From positions 62,001 to 126,000 of the forward strand of contig NZ_JARSBP010000008.1 in NCBI RefSeq assembly GCF_029623955.1: 64,000 nt of DNA. Reading direction: 5' to 3'. Positions 39,602 through 47,734 of the stretch are shown here, in pieces. The stretch is from Mycobacterium sp. 236(2023) (GTDB lineage: Bacteria > Actinomycetota > Actinomycetes > Mycobacteriales > Mycobacteriaceae). A program made the position numbers and the translations under genes. The stretch's first letter is position 1. Every line of letters starts with the position of its first letter. Under the pieces are notes generated by a model. It did no database searches, was not told where the DNA came from, and was given only the letters and a program-made list of their open reading frames with translations.

Positions 39602-40173
39602 CCCGGGACTCCCGACGAAACGGGTTTCCACCCTGGCGGCGGGTCTTCGCCGACGCGGCCGTCGACGGCTTCCCGGAGGAGGTCGGCATGACCGGTGTGG
39701 CGGCCGTACTCCTCGATCAGGTCGCAGAGGAGCCGGCGCAGGCTGGCGTGGTTGCCGTCGTCGTCGTGGATGGCGGCGAGCTGATCGAGACCGCCGCGAT
39801 CGAGCGCTGCGGCCAGTCGGACGCGGGAGCGTTTCACCGCGTCGTGCCAGAAGCCGTAGAGCTGCTCGGGACAATCCGCGGCGGCGGAGGTGAACTCCCA
39901 GCCGTCAGTGCCGTCGTGCAGCGACGTCCACGGTTCGCCGACCGGTTCACCGGTGAGCTTGTCGGTGAACATGTAGTCCTCGCAGAACGCGAGGTGCTTG
40001 AGCAGCCCGCCCAACGTCAGGGCGGAGGATCCGACCCTCGCCTTCAGACCGCTGGCGTCGAGGCCGTCGGCCTTCCAGAGAAACGTCGTTCGGAGACGTT
40101 CGAGAGCTCCCACGAGATGCTCGACCTCGCTGCCCGCCAATGGCGGCTCCCAGGGAGTGTCGCTGTCGGCCAT
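39598..40173 (-). CDS. DinB-superfamily protein
   Basis: A 191-residue four-helix DinB-like protein (DUF664 type). Metal-binding-type histidines are in LLKHLAFCEDYMF and LIEEYGRHTGHADLLREAVDG. Members act as metal-dependent thiol transferases (e.g. with mycothiol) or have unknown roles. The ATG at 40173 lies 12 bases after the end of the tRNA-Arg gene on the same strand, so it may be read from the tRNA promoter. It is coupled to ridA. Confidence 0.85.
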   Translation of the reverse strand: MADSDTPWEPPLAGSEVEHLVGALERLRTTFLWKADGLDASGLKARVGSSALTLGGLLKHLAFCEDYMFTDKLTGEPVGEPWTSLHDGTDGWEFTSAAADCPEQLYGFWHDAVKRSRVRLAAALDRGGLDQLAAIHDDDGNHASLRRLLCDLIEEYGRHTGHADLLREAVDGRVGEDPPPGWKPVSSGVPG

Positions 40174-40184
40174 GACTTCCAGTG

Positions 40185-40257
40185 TGCGCCCGAAGGGATT
40201 CGAACCCCTAACCTTCTGATCCGTAGTCAGATGCTCTATCCGTTGAGCTACGGGCGC
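40185..40257 (-). tRNA. tRNA-Arg (ACG)
   Basis: The minus strand gives acceptor GCGCCCG/CGGGCGC with A discriminator, anticodon arm TCTGA-CTACGGA-TCAGA (anticodon ACG) and T-arm GGTTCGAATCC. The 3' CCA is not encoded. A34 is the target of TadA, encoded at 16679-17128. Confidence 0.95.
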
Positions 40258-40280
40258 TTGGTCGTGCATTCAGTTGTACG

Positions 40281-40372
40281 TGGCGGAGGCGAGAGGATTT
40301 GAACCTCCGGCCCGCTTTAAGGCGGGCAACTCATTAGCAGTGAGTCCCATTCGGCCGCTCTGGCACGCCTCC
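40281..40372 (-). tRNA. tRNA-Ser (GCT)
   Basis: A type II tRNA on the minus strand with acceptor GGAGGCG/CGCCTCC, G discriminator and encoded CCA. The anticodon arm is ACTCA-CTGCTAA-TGAGT (anticodon GCT) with a long variable arm. It decodes AGC and AGU. Confidence 0.95.
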
Positions 40373-40443
40373 CGACGTTTACCGCCGCTGCGACAGAGTA
40401 CACAGGCCCTGCCGTGGGAAGCAAAGCAGATCGACGCGGGCAA

Positions 40444-40449
40444 TAAACT
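40444..40449 (+). promoter_or_regulatory. Candidate leaderless -10 box (TAAACT)
   Basis: TAAACT ends 6 bases before the GTG at 40456. Confidence 0.45.
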
Positions 40450-40455
40450 GTCCCG

Positions 40456-41514
40456 GTGTCCGCTCGTCTTCGCCCCGAACTCGCCGATCTACCCGCCTAT
40501 ACACCGGGCAAGACGGTGCCCGGGGCCATCAAGATCGCCAGCAATGAAACCGTCCACGGTCCTCTGCCCAGCGTGCGGACCGCGATCGAGAAGGCCGTCG
40601 GCGGGATCAACCGCTATCCCGACAACGGCTACGTCGAGCTCAAGGAGCGTCTCGCCAAACACGTCAACTTCGCGCCGGAGCACATCTCGGTCGGGTGCGG
40701 CTCGGTCAGCCTCTGCCAACAGTTGATCCAGATCACGTCGACCGTCGGCGACGAGGTGCTGTACGGGTGGCGCAGCTTCGAGATCTACCCCCTGCAGGTC
40801 CGCACCGCGGGTGCGACGCCGGTGCAGGTTCCGCTGACCGACCAGACCTTCGACCTCGACGCGATGCTCGCCGCGATCACCGACCGCACCCGGCTGATCT
40901 TCGTGTGCAACCCGAACAATCCGACCAGCACCGTCGTCGACCCCGACGCGCTTGCCCGGTTCGTGGAGGCTGTCCCGCCGCACATTCTTGTCGTCCTCGA
41001 CGAGGCCTACATCGAATACGTCCGCGACGGGCTGGTTCCCGACAGCTTCGGGCTCGTCCGCTCCTACAGCAATGTCGTTGTGCTGCGCACCTTTTCGAAG
41101 GCCTACGGGCTGGCCGGCCTGCGCATCGGGTACGCCGTCGCCGATCCGGACATCGTCACCGCGCTGTCGAAGGTCTACGTCCCGTTCACCGCAACCAGCG
41201 TGTCGCAGGCCGCCGCGATCGCGTGCCTGGACGCCGCCGACGAACTGCTGGAGCGCACCGACGCCGTCGTCGCCGAACGGGCCCGGGTGTCCGCGGCCCT
41301 GCGCGACATGGGCTACGACCTGCCACCGTCACAGGCCAACTTCGTCTGGTTGCCGCTGGTCGGTCGGGCCCAGCAGTTCGCGGCCGACGCCGCCAACAAC
41401 CGCATCATCGTGCGGCCTTACGGTGAGGACGGGGTGCGTATCACCGTCGCATCCGTCGACGAGAACGACATGTTCTGTGAGTTCGCCGGCCGCTGGATAG
41501 GAGACGACGCATGA
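40456..41514 (+). CDS. hisC2: Histidinol-phosphate/aromatic aminotransferase (HisC2/Pat type)
   Basis: A 352-residue fold-type I PLP aminotransferase. NPNNPTSTVV, LDEAYIEYV and the PLP-lysine region RTFSKAYGLAGLRIGYA are present. It is close to HisC and is the second copy in mycobacteria by synteny (Rv3772), considered an aromatic amino-acid transaminase. It could serve the last step of phenylalanine or tyrosine synthesis, which fits tyrA in the same genomic neighbourhood. It overlaps the next gene by ATGA. Confidence 0.88.
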   Translation: MSARLRPELADLPAYTPGKTVPGAIKIASNETVHGPLPSVRTAIEKAVGGINRYPDNGYVELKERLAKHVNFAPEHISVGCGSVSLCQQLIQITSTVGDEVLYGWRSFEIYPLQVRTAGATPVQVPLTDQTFDLDAMLAAITDRTRLIFVCNPNNPTSTVVDPDALARFVEAVPPHILVVLDEAYIEYVRDGLVPDSFGLVRSYSNVVVLRTFSKAYGLAGLRIGYAVADPDIVTALSKVYVPFTATSVSQAAAIACLDAADELLERTDAVVAERARVSAALRDMGYDLPPSQANFVWLPLVGRAQQFAADAANNRIIVRPYGEDGVRITVASVDENDMFCEFAGRWIGDDA

Positions 41515-41993
41515 CCGCTGTCAGTACTGCACGTGAGACGTTCACCGCGCTGACCGAGCGCACCGACACGCTCACCGACGCCGAGCTCGACGAGTTCTGG
41601 GCCACCCTCGCGCCCGCGACCGTCGACTTCATGATCGGCGAGTGGAAGGGCGGCGAATTCCAGACCGGCCACAAGGCCAACGGCTTCATGAACCGGCTGA
41701 ACTGGTTCGGCAAGACGTTCCACTCGGCCACCGACGCCAAGCCGTTGGTCTGCCTCGACGCCGAGGGCAACAAGTTCTCCAACACCGAGGCCATGGGCGG
41801 GGAAGCCAGCCTGTGGATGGAGGAGTTCCGCGGTGAGACCGTCGCCTCGATGGTCTATGACGGCAAGCCCGTGCACGACCACTTCAAGGTCGTCGACGAC
41901 AACGCCGTCATCGGCATCATGAACGGCAAAGGTGCACTGGACACGAGCTCCGGCACGCCCCGTCACCTGTATTTCTACCTCGAACGGGTATAG
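41511..41993 (+). CDS. GXWXG/DUF4334-domain protein
   Basis: A 160-residue soluble protein. The N-terminal part has IGEWKGGEFQTGHKANGF (GxWxGG), and the C-terminal part GEASLWMEEFRGETVASMVY fits DUF4334. These domains form a lipocalin-like beta-barrel that may bind a small hydrophobic ligand. The function is unknown. The start codon overlaps the hisC2 stop, so it is co-translated with the aminotransferase. Confidence 0.8.
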   Translation: MTAVSTARETFTALTERTDTLTDAELDEFWATLAPATVDFMIGEWKGGEFQTGHKANGFMNRLNWFGKTFHSATDAKPLVCLDAEGNKFSNTEAMGGEASLWMEEFRGETVASMVYDGKPVHDHFKVVDDNAVIGIMNGKGALDTSSGTPRHLYFYLERV

Positions 41994-42002
41994 CCGCATA
42001 TC

Positions 42003-42485
42003 GTGGCCGGGATGAAGATGCACGTGCGGATGACCGCCGCGATGATCGGTCTGGCGGCCGTGCTCGGCACGGCCGCATGCTCCCAGACCACCGAGGGTGT
42101 CGTCGCGCAGACCACCGAACCGGGCCCGCCTTTGCCGGGGTCGGATGACAGCCCCACCGGCGAGCCGGGCATGCCCGGGCTGCCGGGTCTGCCGGGTCTC
42201 CCGGGCCTGCCGGATATCGACATCCCCAACCTTCCGCTGCCGACGCGAAACACGGACGTGCCCGAGGTGCCCGCGCCGCCGAACGCGTTGTCGATGACGT
42301 GCGAGGAGTACAACGACCTCGACGAGGCGACCCGCGTCGCGGTGGTGCGCGAGATCCTCTCCCAGGAGGGCAATCCGCTCGGTCCTGACGGTGAGTTCGT
42401 CGGGCAGATCCTCGCCGACGCCGCCTGCCAGTTCCTGCCCAGTGCGACGGTCAGCGAGGTGCTGATGGGCGGCACCGGGGGCTGA
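42003..42485 (+). CDS. Putative lipoprotein with collagen-like Gly-x-Pro run and DUF732-like end
   Basis: A 160-residue exported protein. The signal sequence ends at LGTAACSQT, an imperfect lipobox that could still be lipidated. Residues about 55-75 are a collagen-like tract (GEPGMPGLPGLPGLPGLP) followed by Pro-rich spacing. The C-terminal part has one disulfide-forming Cys pair (MTCEEYNDLD, AACQFLP) and resembles small DUF732-type domains. The function is unknown. The GTG start lies 9 bases after the preceding stop. Confidence 0.72.
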   Translation: MAGMKMHVRMTAAMIGLAAVLGTAACSQTTEGVVAQTTEPGPPLPGSDDSPTGEPGMPGLPGLPGLPGLPDIDIPNLPLPTRNTDVPEVPAPPNALSMTCEEYNDLDEATRVAVVREILSQEGNPLGPDGEFVGQILADAACQFLPSATVSEVLMGGTGG

Positions 42486-42487
42486 AC

Positions 42488-42493
42488 TAGCCT
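42488..42493 (+). promoter_or_regulatory. Candidate leaderless -10 box (TAGCCT)
   Basis: TAGCCT ends 7 bases before the ATG at 42501 of the crotonase gene. Confidence 0.45.
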
Positions 42494-42500
42494 CACACGC

Positions 42501-43322
42501 ATGAGCAGCTACGAGGCCCTGACCGTCGACATCGCCGACCGCGTTGCCCAGGTGACGCTGATCGGCCCCGGTAAAGGCAACGCCATGGGGCCGGCGTTCT
42601 GGGCCGAACTTCCCGTGGTGTTCGCCGAGTTGGACGCCGACCCCGAGGTCCGCGCGATCGTGCTCACAGGCTCAGGCAAGAACTTCAGCTACGGCCTCGA
42701 CCTGGCCGCAATGGGCGGCACCCTGTCGTCCGTGATGGCCGACGGTGCGACGGCCAAACCCCGCGCCGACTTCCACACCCACCTCAAGGGCATGCAGCAG
42801 TCCATCACCGCGGTGGCCGACTGCCGCACACCGGTGATCGCCTCGGTCCACGGATGGTGCATCGGCGGCGGCGTCGACCTGATCTCCGCCGTCGACATCC
42901 GCTACGCGAGCGCGGACGCGAAGTTCTCGGTGCGCGAGGTGAAGCTCGCGATCGTCGCCGACGTCGGTTCGCTGGCGCGGCTACCGCTGATCCTGTCCGA
43001 CGGGCACCTGCGCGAACTGGCGTTGACGGGCAAGGACATCGACGCCGCGCGCGCCGAGAAGATCGGACTCGTCAACGACGTCTTCGCCGATGCTGACGCG
43101 TCTCTGGCTGCGGCCCGCGCCACGGCGACCGAGATCGCCGCCAACCCGCCGTTGGTGATCCAGGGAATCAAGGACGTGCTCGACGAGCAGCGCACCGCCC
43201 AGGTCGCGGCGAGCCTGCGCTATGTGGCGGCCTGGAATTCGGCGTTCCTGCCGTCGAAGGATCTCGGCGAGGGCATCAAGGCGATGTTCGAGAAGCGTGC
43301 GCCGGAGTTCACCGGCGAGTAG
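42501..43322 (+). CDS. echA21: Enoyl-CoA hydratase/isomerase family protein (EchA21-like)
   Basis: A 273-residue crotonase-fold protein. CoA and oxyanion regions are GSGKNFSYGLDLAAM and HGWCIGGGVDLISAVDIRYA. The residues at the catalytic positions (SVREVKLAIVADVGSLARLP) include Glu and Asp in the pattern of dienoyl-CoA isomerases rather than classical hydratases. It probably handles an unsaturated acyl-CoA in fatty-acid or sterol breakdown. By synteny it equals Rv3774. It ends one base before the convergent gene. Confidence 0.87.
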   Translation: MSSYEALTVDIADRVAQVTLIGPGKGNAMGPAFWAELPVVFAELDADPEVRAIVLTGSGKNFSYGLDLAAMGGTLSSVMADGATAKPRADFHTHLKGMQQSITAVADCRTPVIASVHGWCIGGGVDLISAVDIRYASADAKFSVREVKLAIVADVGSLARLPLILSDGHLRELALTGKDIDAARAEKIGLVNDVFADADASLAAARATATEIAANPPLVIQGIKDVLDEQRTAQVAASLRYVAAWNSAFLPSKDLGEGIKAMFEKRAPEFTGE

Positions 43323-43323
43323 G

Positions 43324-43698
43324 TCAGCTTCCTCCACCGCCGCAGCCGCCACCCCCACCGCAGCCTCCGCCGCCACAACCGCCTGCGCTGCAACCACTTC
43401 CGCCATGACCCGGAATGCCCCCGGCGGCGTAACCGCCCGCGGCCGCACCTCCGGCGGCGCTGCCGGCAGCCCATCGCTTTTCGTTCCGCTTCTGGTTCTG
43501 CCTGCGCAATGCGGCGGCCCGTTGGGTCTTCCATGTCTGCGGTTGATAACGAAGATCTGCCGATTCGCGCCGATATCTTTCGAATGGCGTCTCTTTCGAA
43601 TGCCTGCGCCGACGGACAAGAAACACGACCGCCGCACCCACCGCCGTAGTCACGACTACGGCCAGAAGGAACAGGCCGACCACAGCCCCCGGGCTCAT
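43324..43698 (-). CDS. Small membrane protein with Cys-Gly tail
   Basis: A 124-residue protein with one N-terminal membrane helix (AVVGLFLLAVVVTTAVGAAV), then a strongly basic cytoplasmic stretch (RRRRHSKETPFERYRRESAD, QRAAALRRQNQKRNEKRW). It ends in a Gly-rich tail in which cysteines are spaced by four or five glycines (CGGGGCGGGGGCGGGGS). The tail could bind metal, be oxidised, or be modified. The function is unknown. The GC bias of Gly codons alone would not give regularly placed Cys. Confidence 0.7.
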   Translation of the reverse strand: MSPGAVVGLFLLAVVVTTAVGAAVVFLVRRRRHSKETPFERYRRESADLRYQPQTWKTQRAAALRRQNQKRNEKRWAAGSAAGGAAAGGYAAGGIPGHGGSGCSAGGCGGGGCGGGGGCGGGGS

Positions 43699-43784
43699 AC
43701 GCCGAGGTTACGCCGCGACGAGGTTCCCTACCACGGCGATAATATTTGCCGAGTTAACTATCGGCGTATCGCCGCAGTTCCCTG

Positions 43785-44855
43785 TCACACCGTGCTCATG
43801 GTGTCGACGATGGCCTGGTTGCCGCCATTTCTTTTGGCGTCGTACATGGCCGTGTCCGCGATGTGGACCAACCTGTCGATCGCCCACGACTGATTGGCGA
43901 CGGTGTCGAAGGGCGCGACCGCGGCGCCGACGCTCGCCGTGATCGAGTGGGGCAGCGCCGCTATCGCCTCACACAGACGTGTCGCCAGGCGTTCCGCGTC
44001 CTCCTGCCGGACGATGTCGGTGACGAGGAACTCCTCACCTCCCGCGCGGCCAATGATCGCTGTGGTCGAATTCGCTTGGCGCAGCGCCCATCCGACTGCG
44101 GTGAGCACCTGATCTCCGGCGATATGGCCAAACGTGTCGTTGAGCTGTTTGAACTTGTCCAAGTCGATCATGATCATGATCAACCGCAGATCGCCTGCCG
44201 GCACCGTGAGCAGCGCTCTGGCCCGCTCGTAGAACGCCCGCCGGTTGAGGACACCTGTCAGCGCATCCTGATCGGAGCGCACGACGTCGGCACCGAGGGT
44301 CCGCACCAACGCCTGAACCGCCAGCGGCACACCGGCGCTGACTTCGACGACGACCCAGAATCCCGAGAGTGCGATCTGGCTGGTGAAGCCCGCCTCGACT
44401 ACGCGGGCCGCACACACCGCGCCTACCACGACCGAGGTCGCCGTACTGCACACGACCGCTTTGGAGCTGTGGAAGATGGCCAGGTAGACGCCGAGTACGA
44501 CGAGGCCGTTGCAGCTGACGAGTGCTTTGACCGGATCGGCCACCAGGATGCAGCAGACAGAGATGAACCCGCCGCTCATCACGAGCGCCAGCGACTGCCG
44601 CCGTGTCGGCCAGCCCCGCAGATACAGCAGCCCGAAACCGATCCCCACCGCGGACGACGCGACGAGGAGAACGATGCTCGCCACGTTCGAGGGATCCGGT
44701 GGACCCACCAGCCCGATGGGCATGGGCACCAGCGCTGCACAGAACAGCACCATGAGCCGTCGCGTCGGAACCGCCAGTCCGCGCGCATAGAGGTAGCGGC
44801 TCAGCCATTCGAACTGGCCGGACCGCCGCCACCAGCGGGCCAGGAAGCCTTCCAA
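43785..44855 (-). CDS. Membrane-bound diguanylate cyclase (GGDEF protein)
   Basis: A 356-residue protein. About six hydrophobic segments fill residues 30-195, followed by a GGDEF domain (DQDALTGVLNRRAFYERA, MIDLDKFKQLNDTFGH, signature GRAGGEEFLV). The intact GGEEF implies c-di-GMP synthesis. The RxxD inhibitory site expected five residues before the signature is not seen (sequence STTAIIG). No ATG is in frame. A TTG at 44855 behind GAAGGGA is the best start, only 20 bases after the tRNA-Ser gene on the same strand. Confidence 0.87.
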   Translation of the reverse strand: MEGFLARWWRRSGQFEWLSRYLYARGLAVPTRRLMVLFCAALVPMPIGLVGPPDPSNVASIVLLVASSAVGIGFGLLYLRGWPTRRQSLALVMSGGFISVCCILVADPVKALVSCNGLVVLGVYLAIFHSSKAVVCSTATSVVVGAVCAARVVEAGFTSQIALSGFWVVVEVSAGVPLAVQALVRTLGADVVRSDQDALTGVLNRRAFYERARALLTVPAGDLRLIMIMIDLDKFKQLNDTFGHIAGDQVLTAVGWALRQANSTTAIIGRAGGEEFLVTDIVRQEDAERLATRLCEAIAALPHSITASVGAAVAPFDTVANQSWAIDRLVHIADTAMYDAKRNGGNQAIVDTMSTV

Positions 44856-44875
44856 CCCGATCCCTTCATAGGGAG

Positions 44876-44965
44876 TGGCGGTGGCGGAGGGATTTGAACC
44901 CCCGGACGGTGTTAGCCGTCTCTCGCTTTCAAGGCGAGTGCATTAGGCCGCTCTGCCACGCCACC
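44876..44965 (-). tRNA. tRNA-Ser (TGA)
   Basis: A type II tRNA on the minus strand. The acceptor is GGTGGCG/CGCCACC with G discriminator and encoded CCA. The anticodon arm is CTCGC-CTTGAAA-GCGAG (anticodon TGA), with a long variable arm. It decodes UCA and probably UCG. Confidence 0.95.
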
Positions 44966-44975
44966 GCCGGACAGT

Positions 44976-45488
44976 CTAAACGCGGCCGATCTTGGCCGAT
45001 GTCCCACCGGCCTTCAGGGCCGCACTGATCCGGCGGCAGTTCTCCCCCATCGCTGTGACCTGTGGCCGACTCAACCGGTCCAGGAAGTGCATTCGCACTG
45101 CCGCACCGTAGGTTTCCATCGCCGCGGACAATGCCGTTCTCCCCTCCGGCGTGATGCTGGCGAGCACGCCGCGCCCGTCGTCCGGGCTGGCGCCGCGGCA
45201 GACGAGCCCCTGCACCTCCAGACGATGGATCTGACGTGTCACCCGGCTGGGCAACGACATCAGCGCTTCTGCGACGTCACCCATCCGGGCCGAGCCGGTC
45301 TGCGATTTCGCCAGTAAGTCGAGCAACCGCACATCGTTCAATGTGAGCCCGTGCTCGTCCGACAGCGACCGGTTCATGGTCGCGTACAACCGCAAAGCAG
45401 CGTCCAGAAAGTTCTGCCACGCTCTTTGCTCAGCAATGTCAAGACCCGGCGTATCACTCGCCGTTCTTCCCCCGATAATCCCCTCCAT
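44976..45488 (-). CDS. MarR-family transcriptional regulator
   Basis: A 170-residue winged-helix MarR protein. The DNA-binding region is MGDVAEALMSLPSRVTRQIH with wing DDGRGVLASITPEGRTALSA. The start at 45488 has a TACTAT box 6 bases upstream. It faces the quinone oxidoreductase gene 78 bases away and is a likely repressor of it, as MarR regulators often control divergent detoxification genes. Confidence 0.88.
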   Translation of the reverse strand: MEGIIGGRTASDTPGLDIAEQRAWQNFLDAALRLYATMNRSLSDEHGLTLNDVRLLDLLAKSQTGSARMGDVAEALMSLPSRVTRQIHRLEVQGLVCRGASPDDGRGVLASITPEGRTALSAAMETYGAAVRMHFLDRLSRPQVTAMGENCRRISAALKAGGTSAKIGRV

Positions 45489-45494
45489 CTGCTC

Positions 45495-45500
45495 ATAGTA
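45495..45500 (-). promoter_or_regulatory. Candidate leaderless -10 box (TACTAT)
   Basis: TACTAT ends 6 bases before the ATG at 45488 of the MarR gene. Confidence 0.5.
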
Positions 45501-45553
45501 GGGCCGCGGCGGTATTGCCGGTGGGGAATTCTTCGGGTGTTTCCGCAGCGTAG

Positions 45554-45559
45554 TAGCGT
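45554..45559 (+). promoter_or_regulatory. Candidate leaderless -10 box (TAGCGT)
   Basis: TAGCGT ends 7 bases before the ATG at 45567. The intergenic region shared with marR is 78 bases and should hold any MarR operator. Confidence 0.5.
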
Positions 45560-45566
45560 TGCGTGA

Positions 45567-46541
45567 ATGCAATCGATCGTGGCGGACGCCGCCGGCCAGC
45601 TGACCTGGCAGTCTGTGCCGGACCCCGTGCCCGGACCGGGTGAGGTCCAAATCAAGATCGTCGCTGCGGGCGTCAATCGCGCCGATCTTCTCCAGGCGGC
45701 GGGAAACTATCCGCCGCCGCCGGGTGCGAGCTCGATTCTGGGTCTGGAGGTGTCGGGAACGATCGCCGCCCTGGGCGACGACGTCTCCCAGTGGTCTGTC
45801 GGTCAGCCGGTATGCGCGCTGTTGGCGGGCGGTGGCTACGCCGAACTCGTCAACGTGCCCGCAGGCCAGGTCTTGCCCGTCCCGGACGGCGTTCCGCTGC
45901 CACATGCAGCGGGGCTGCCCGAGGTGGCGTGCACCGTCTGGTCGAACGTCGTGATGACCGCCGGCCTGTCGGCGCCCGAACTGTTCCTCGTCCACGGCGG
46001 GGCCAGCGGGATCGGCACGCACGCCATCCAGGTCGCAAAGGCGCTGAACTGCCGGGTCGCCGTCACCGCGGGTTCACGCAACAAACTCGATCTGTGCGCC
46101 GAATTGGGCGCTGACATCCTCATCGACTACCGCAACCAGGACTTCGTGACGGTCGTTCGAGACGCGGGAGCCGCCGACGTCATCCTCGACATCATGGGCG
46201 CGGCCTACCTCGACCGCAACGTCGATTCGCTTGCTAGCGGTGGCCGTCTCGTCATCATCGGCATGCAGGGGGGCGTCAAGGGCGACCTCAACATCGGCAA
46301 GCTTCTCGCCAAACGCGGCAGCGTCACCGCGACCGCACTGCGGTCACGCCCGGTCACCGGGCGCGGCAGCAAGAGCGAGATCGTCTCAGCCGTCGCCGCG
46401 GAGCTGTGGCCGATGGTCGCCGACGGGCTGGTCCGCCCCATCATCGGCGCAGAGTTCCCCATCACCGAGGCACAGGCCGCCCATGAACTGCTGGAGTCCG
46501 GCGACGTGTCCGGGAAAGTTATTCTGCGCGTAGACGTTTAG
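45567..46541 (+). CDS. Quinone oxidoreductase (zeta-crystallin type)
   Basis: A 324-residue zinc-free medium-chain reductase. AGVNRADLLQAAGNYPPPPG and LGLEVSGTIAALGDDV mark the PIG3/TP53I3-like quinone oxidoreductases. The NADPH site is LVHGGASGIGTHAIQVAKAL. It reduces quinones or similar electrophiles with NADPH. By synteny it equals Rv3777. It overlaps the stop of the convergent desulfurase-like gene by four bases. It is probably controlled by the divergent MarR regulator. Confidence 0.9.
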   Translation: MQSIVADAAGQLTWQSVPDPVPGPGEVQIKIVAAGVNRADLLQAAGNYPPPPGASSILGLEVSGTIAALGDDVSQWSVGQPVCALLAGGGYAELVNVPAGQVLPVPDGVPLPHAAGLPEVACTVWSNVVMTAGLSAPELFLVHGGASGIGTHAIQVAKALNCRVAVTAGSRNKLDLCAELGADILIDYRNQDFVTVVRDAGAADVILDIMGAAYLDRNVDSLASGGRLVIIGMQGGVKGDLNIGKLLAKRGSVTATALRSRPVTGRGSKSEIVSAVAAELWPMVADGLVRPIIGAEFPITEAQAAHELLESGDVSGKVILRVDV

Positions 46542-47734
46542 CCGAGCGAGGCCAGCGCGCGGACGAGCTGGTCGACCTCGGCGGCAGTGCTGTAGTGGGC
46601 GAGCCCGATGGTCACCGCCCCGCCGACGTCGTTGACACCGATGACGTCGAGCACCTGGGAGCTCGCGTTGGCGATCGCCAGGATCCCGTTGTCCGCCAGC
46701 CGCTGGACGACATGCTCGGCGGGCACATTGTCGATCGCGAAACTCAGCACCGGGATCCGGTCCTCGGGGCCGCCGATGACCGTGACCGTCGGCAGCGAGC
46801 GCAGCGACGTCACGAGGTAGTCGAAAAGCCCGCTCATGTACGCCGCGGCCGACTGCATCGACACCGACAGCCGCTCCCGACGAGATCCCTGCGCGGAATC
46901 ATCCAGCCCGGCAAGGTATTCGATGCTGGCCACGACTCCGGCGAGCATCCCGAACTGATGCGAACCCAGTTCGAGGCGTTCCGCACCCGTGGCGGAAGGG
47001 GCGAGAGACACCGACCCGAACGAGTCGATGATCGAGGGGTCACGGAACACCAGCGCCCCGATCGGCGGCCCGCCCCACGCAAGGGCGTTCACCGCGACCA
47101 CGTCGGCTTCGGTCTCGTTGATGTCGATGAGCCGGTACGGCGCCGCCGCGGAGTGGTCGACGATGACCAAGCCACCGACCTCGTGCGAGAGCTTGGTGAC
47201 CTCGCGCAACTCCGTCACGGTGCCCAACGTCGACGACGCCGAGGTGATCGCCACCATCCGGGTCGGCCGGGTGATCAGACCTTCCCACTGCCAGGTGGGG
47301 AGCTCGCCGGTCTCGATGTCGACTTCGGCCCACTTCACCTTGGCACCGAAGCGGTTTGCCGCACGCAGCCACGGTGCGATGTTCGCCTCGTCGTCGAGGC
47401 GTGTCACCACCAACTCGTAGCCGAGGCCCAGCCGCACGGACGCGGCGTCGGCGAGTGAGGTCAGCAACAGTGCGCGGTCGGCACCGAGTACGACACCGGA
47501 CGGGTCGGCACCGACGAGATCGGCGACCGCCTGGCGGGCCGCGGCCAGCACCGCGGCGCTACGCCGTGCCGCCGGATGCGCACTGGACGTCGTCGGCATC
47601 GAGCCACGGAACGCCGTCGAGACGGCGCGACCCACGGAATCGGGCAGCAACATCCCGTTCTGGGCATCCATATGGACCCAGCCATCGCCCAGCGACGGGT
47701 GCAAACCACGCACCCGGGCGACGTCGTATGCCAT
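46538..47734 (-). CDS. Cysteine-desulfurase-fold protein lacking the PLP lysine (Rv3778c-like)
   Basis: A 398-residue class V aminotransferase-fold protein (SufS/CsdA group). SSAHPAARRSAAVL, TRLDDEANIAPWL, SASSTLGTVTELREV and VIVDHSAAAPY follow the family. The segment that should carry the PLP-binding lysine (usually SGHKxxGPxGIG) reads VNALAWGGPPIGALVF with no Lys, so the standard chemistry looks impossible. It is a probable pseudoenzyme or uses another chemistry. By synteny it equals Rv3778c. The ATG at 47734 lies 8 bases from a TAAGGT box. Confidence 0.82.
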   Translation of the reverse strand: MAYDVARVRGLHPSLGDGWVHMDAQNGMLLPDSVGRAVSTAFRGSMPTTSSAHPAARRSAAVLAAARQAVADLVGADPSGVVLGADRALLLTSLADAASVRLGLGYELVVTRLDDEANIAPWLRAANRFGAKVKWAEVDIETGELPTWQWEGLITRPTRMVAITSASSTLGTVTELREVTKLSHEVGGLVIVDHSAAAPYRLIDINETEADVVAVNALAWGGPPIGALVFRDPSIIDSFGSVSLAPSATGAERLELGSHQFGMLAGVVASIEYLAGLDDSAQGSRRERLSVSMQSAAAYMSGLFDYLVTSLRSLPTVTVIGGPEDRIPVLSFAIDNVPAEHVVQRLADNGILAIANASSQVLDVIGVNDVGGAVTIGLAHYSTAAEVDQLVRALASLG

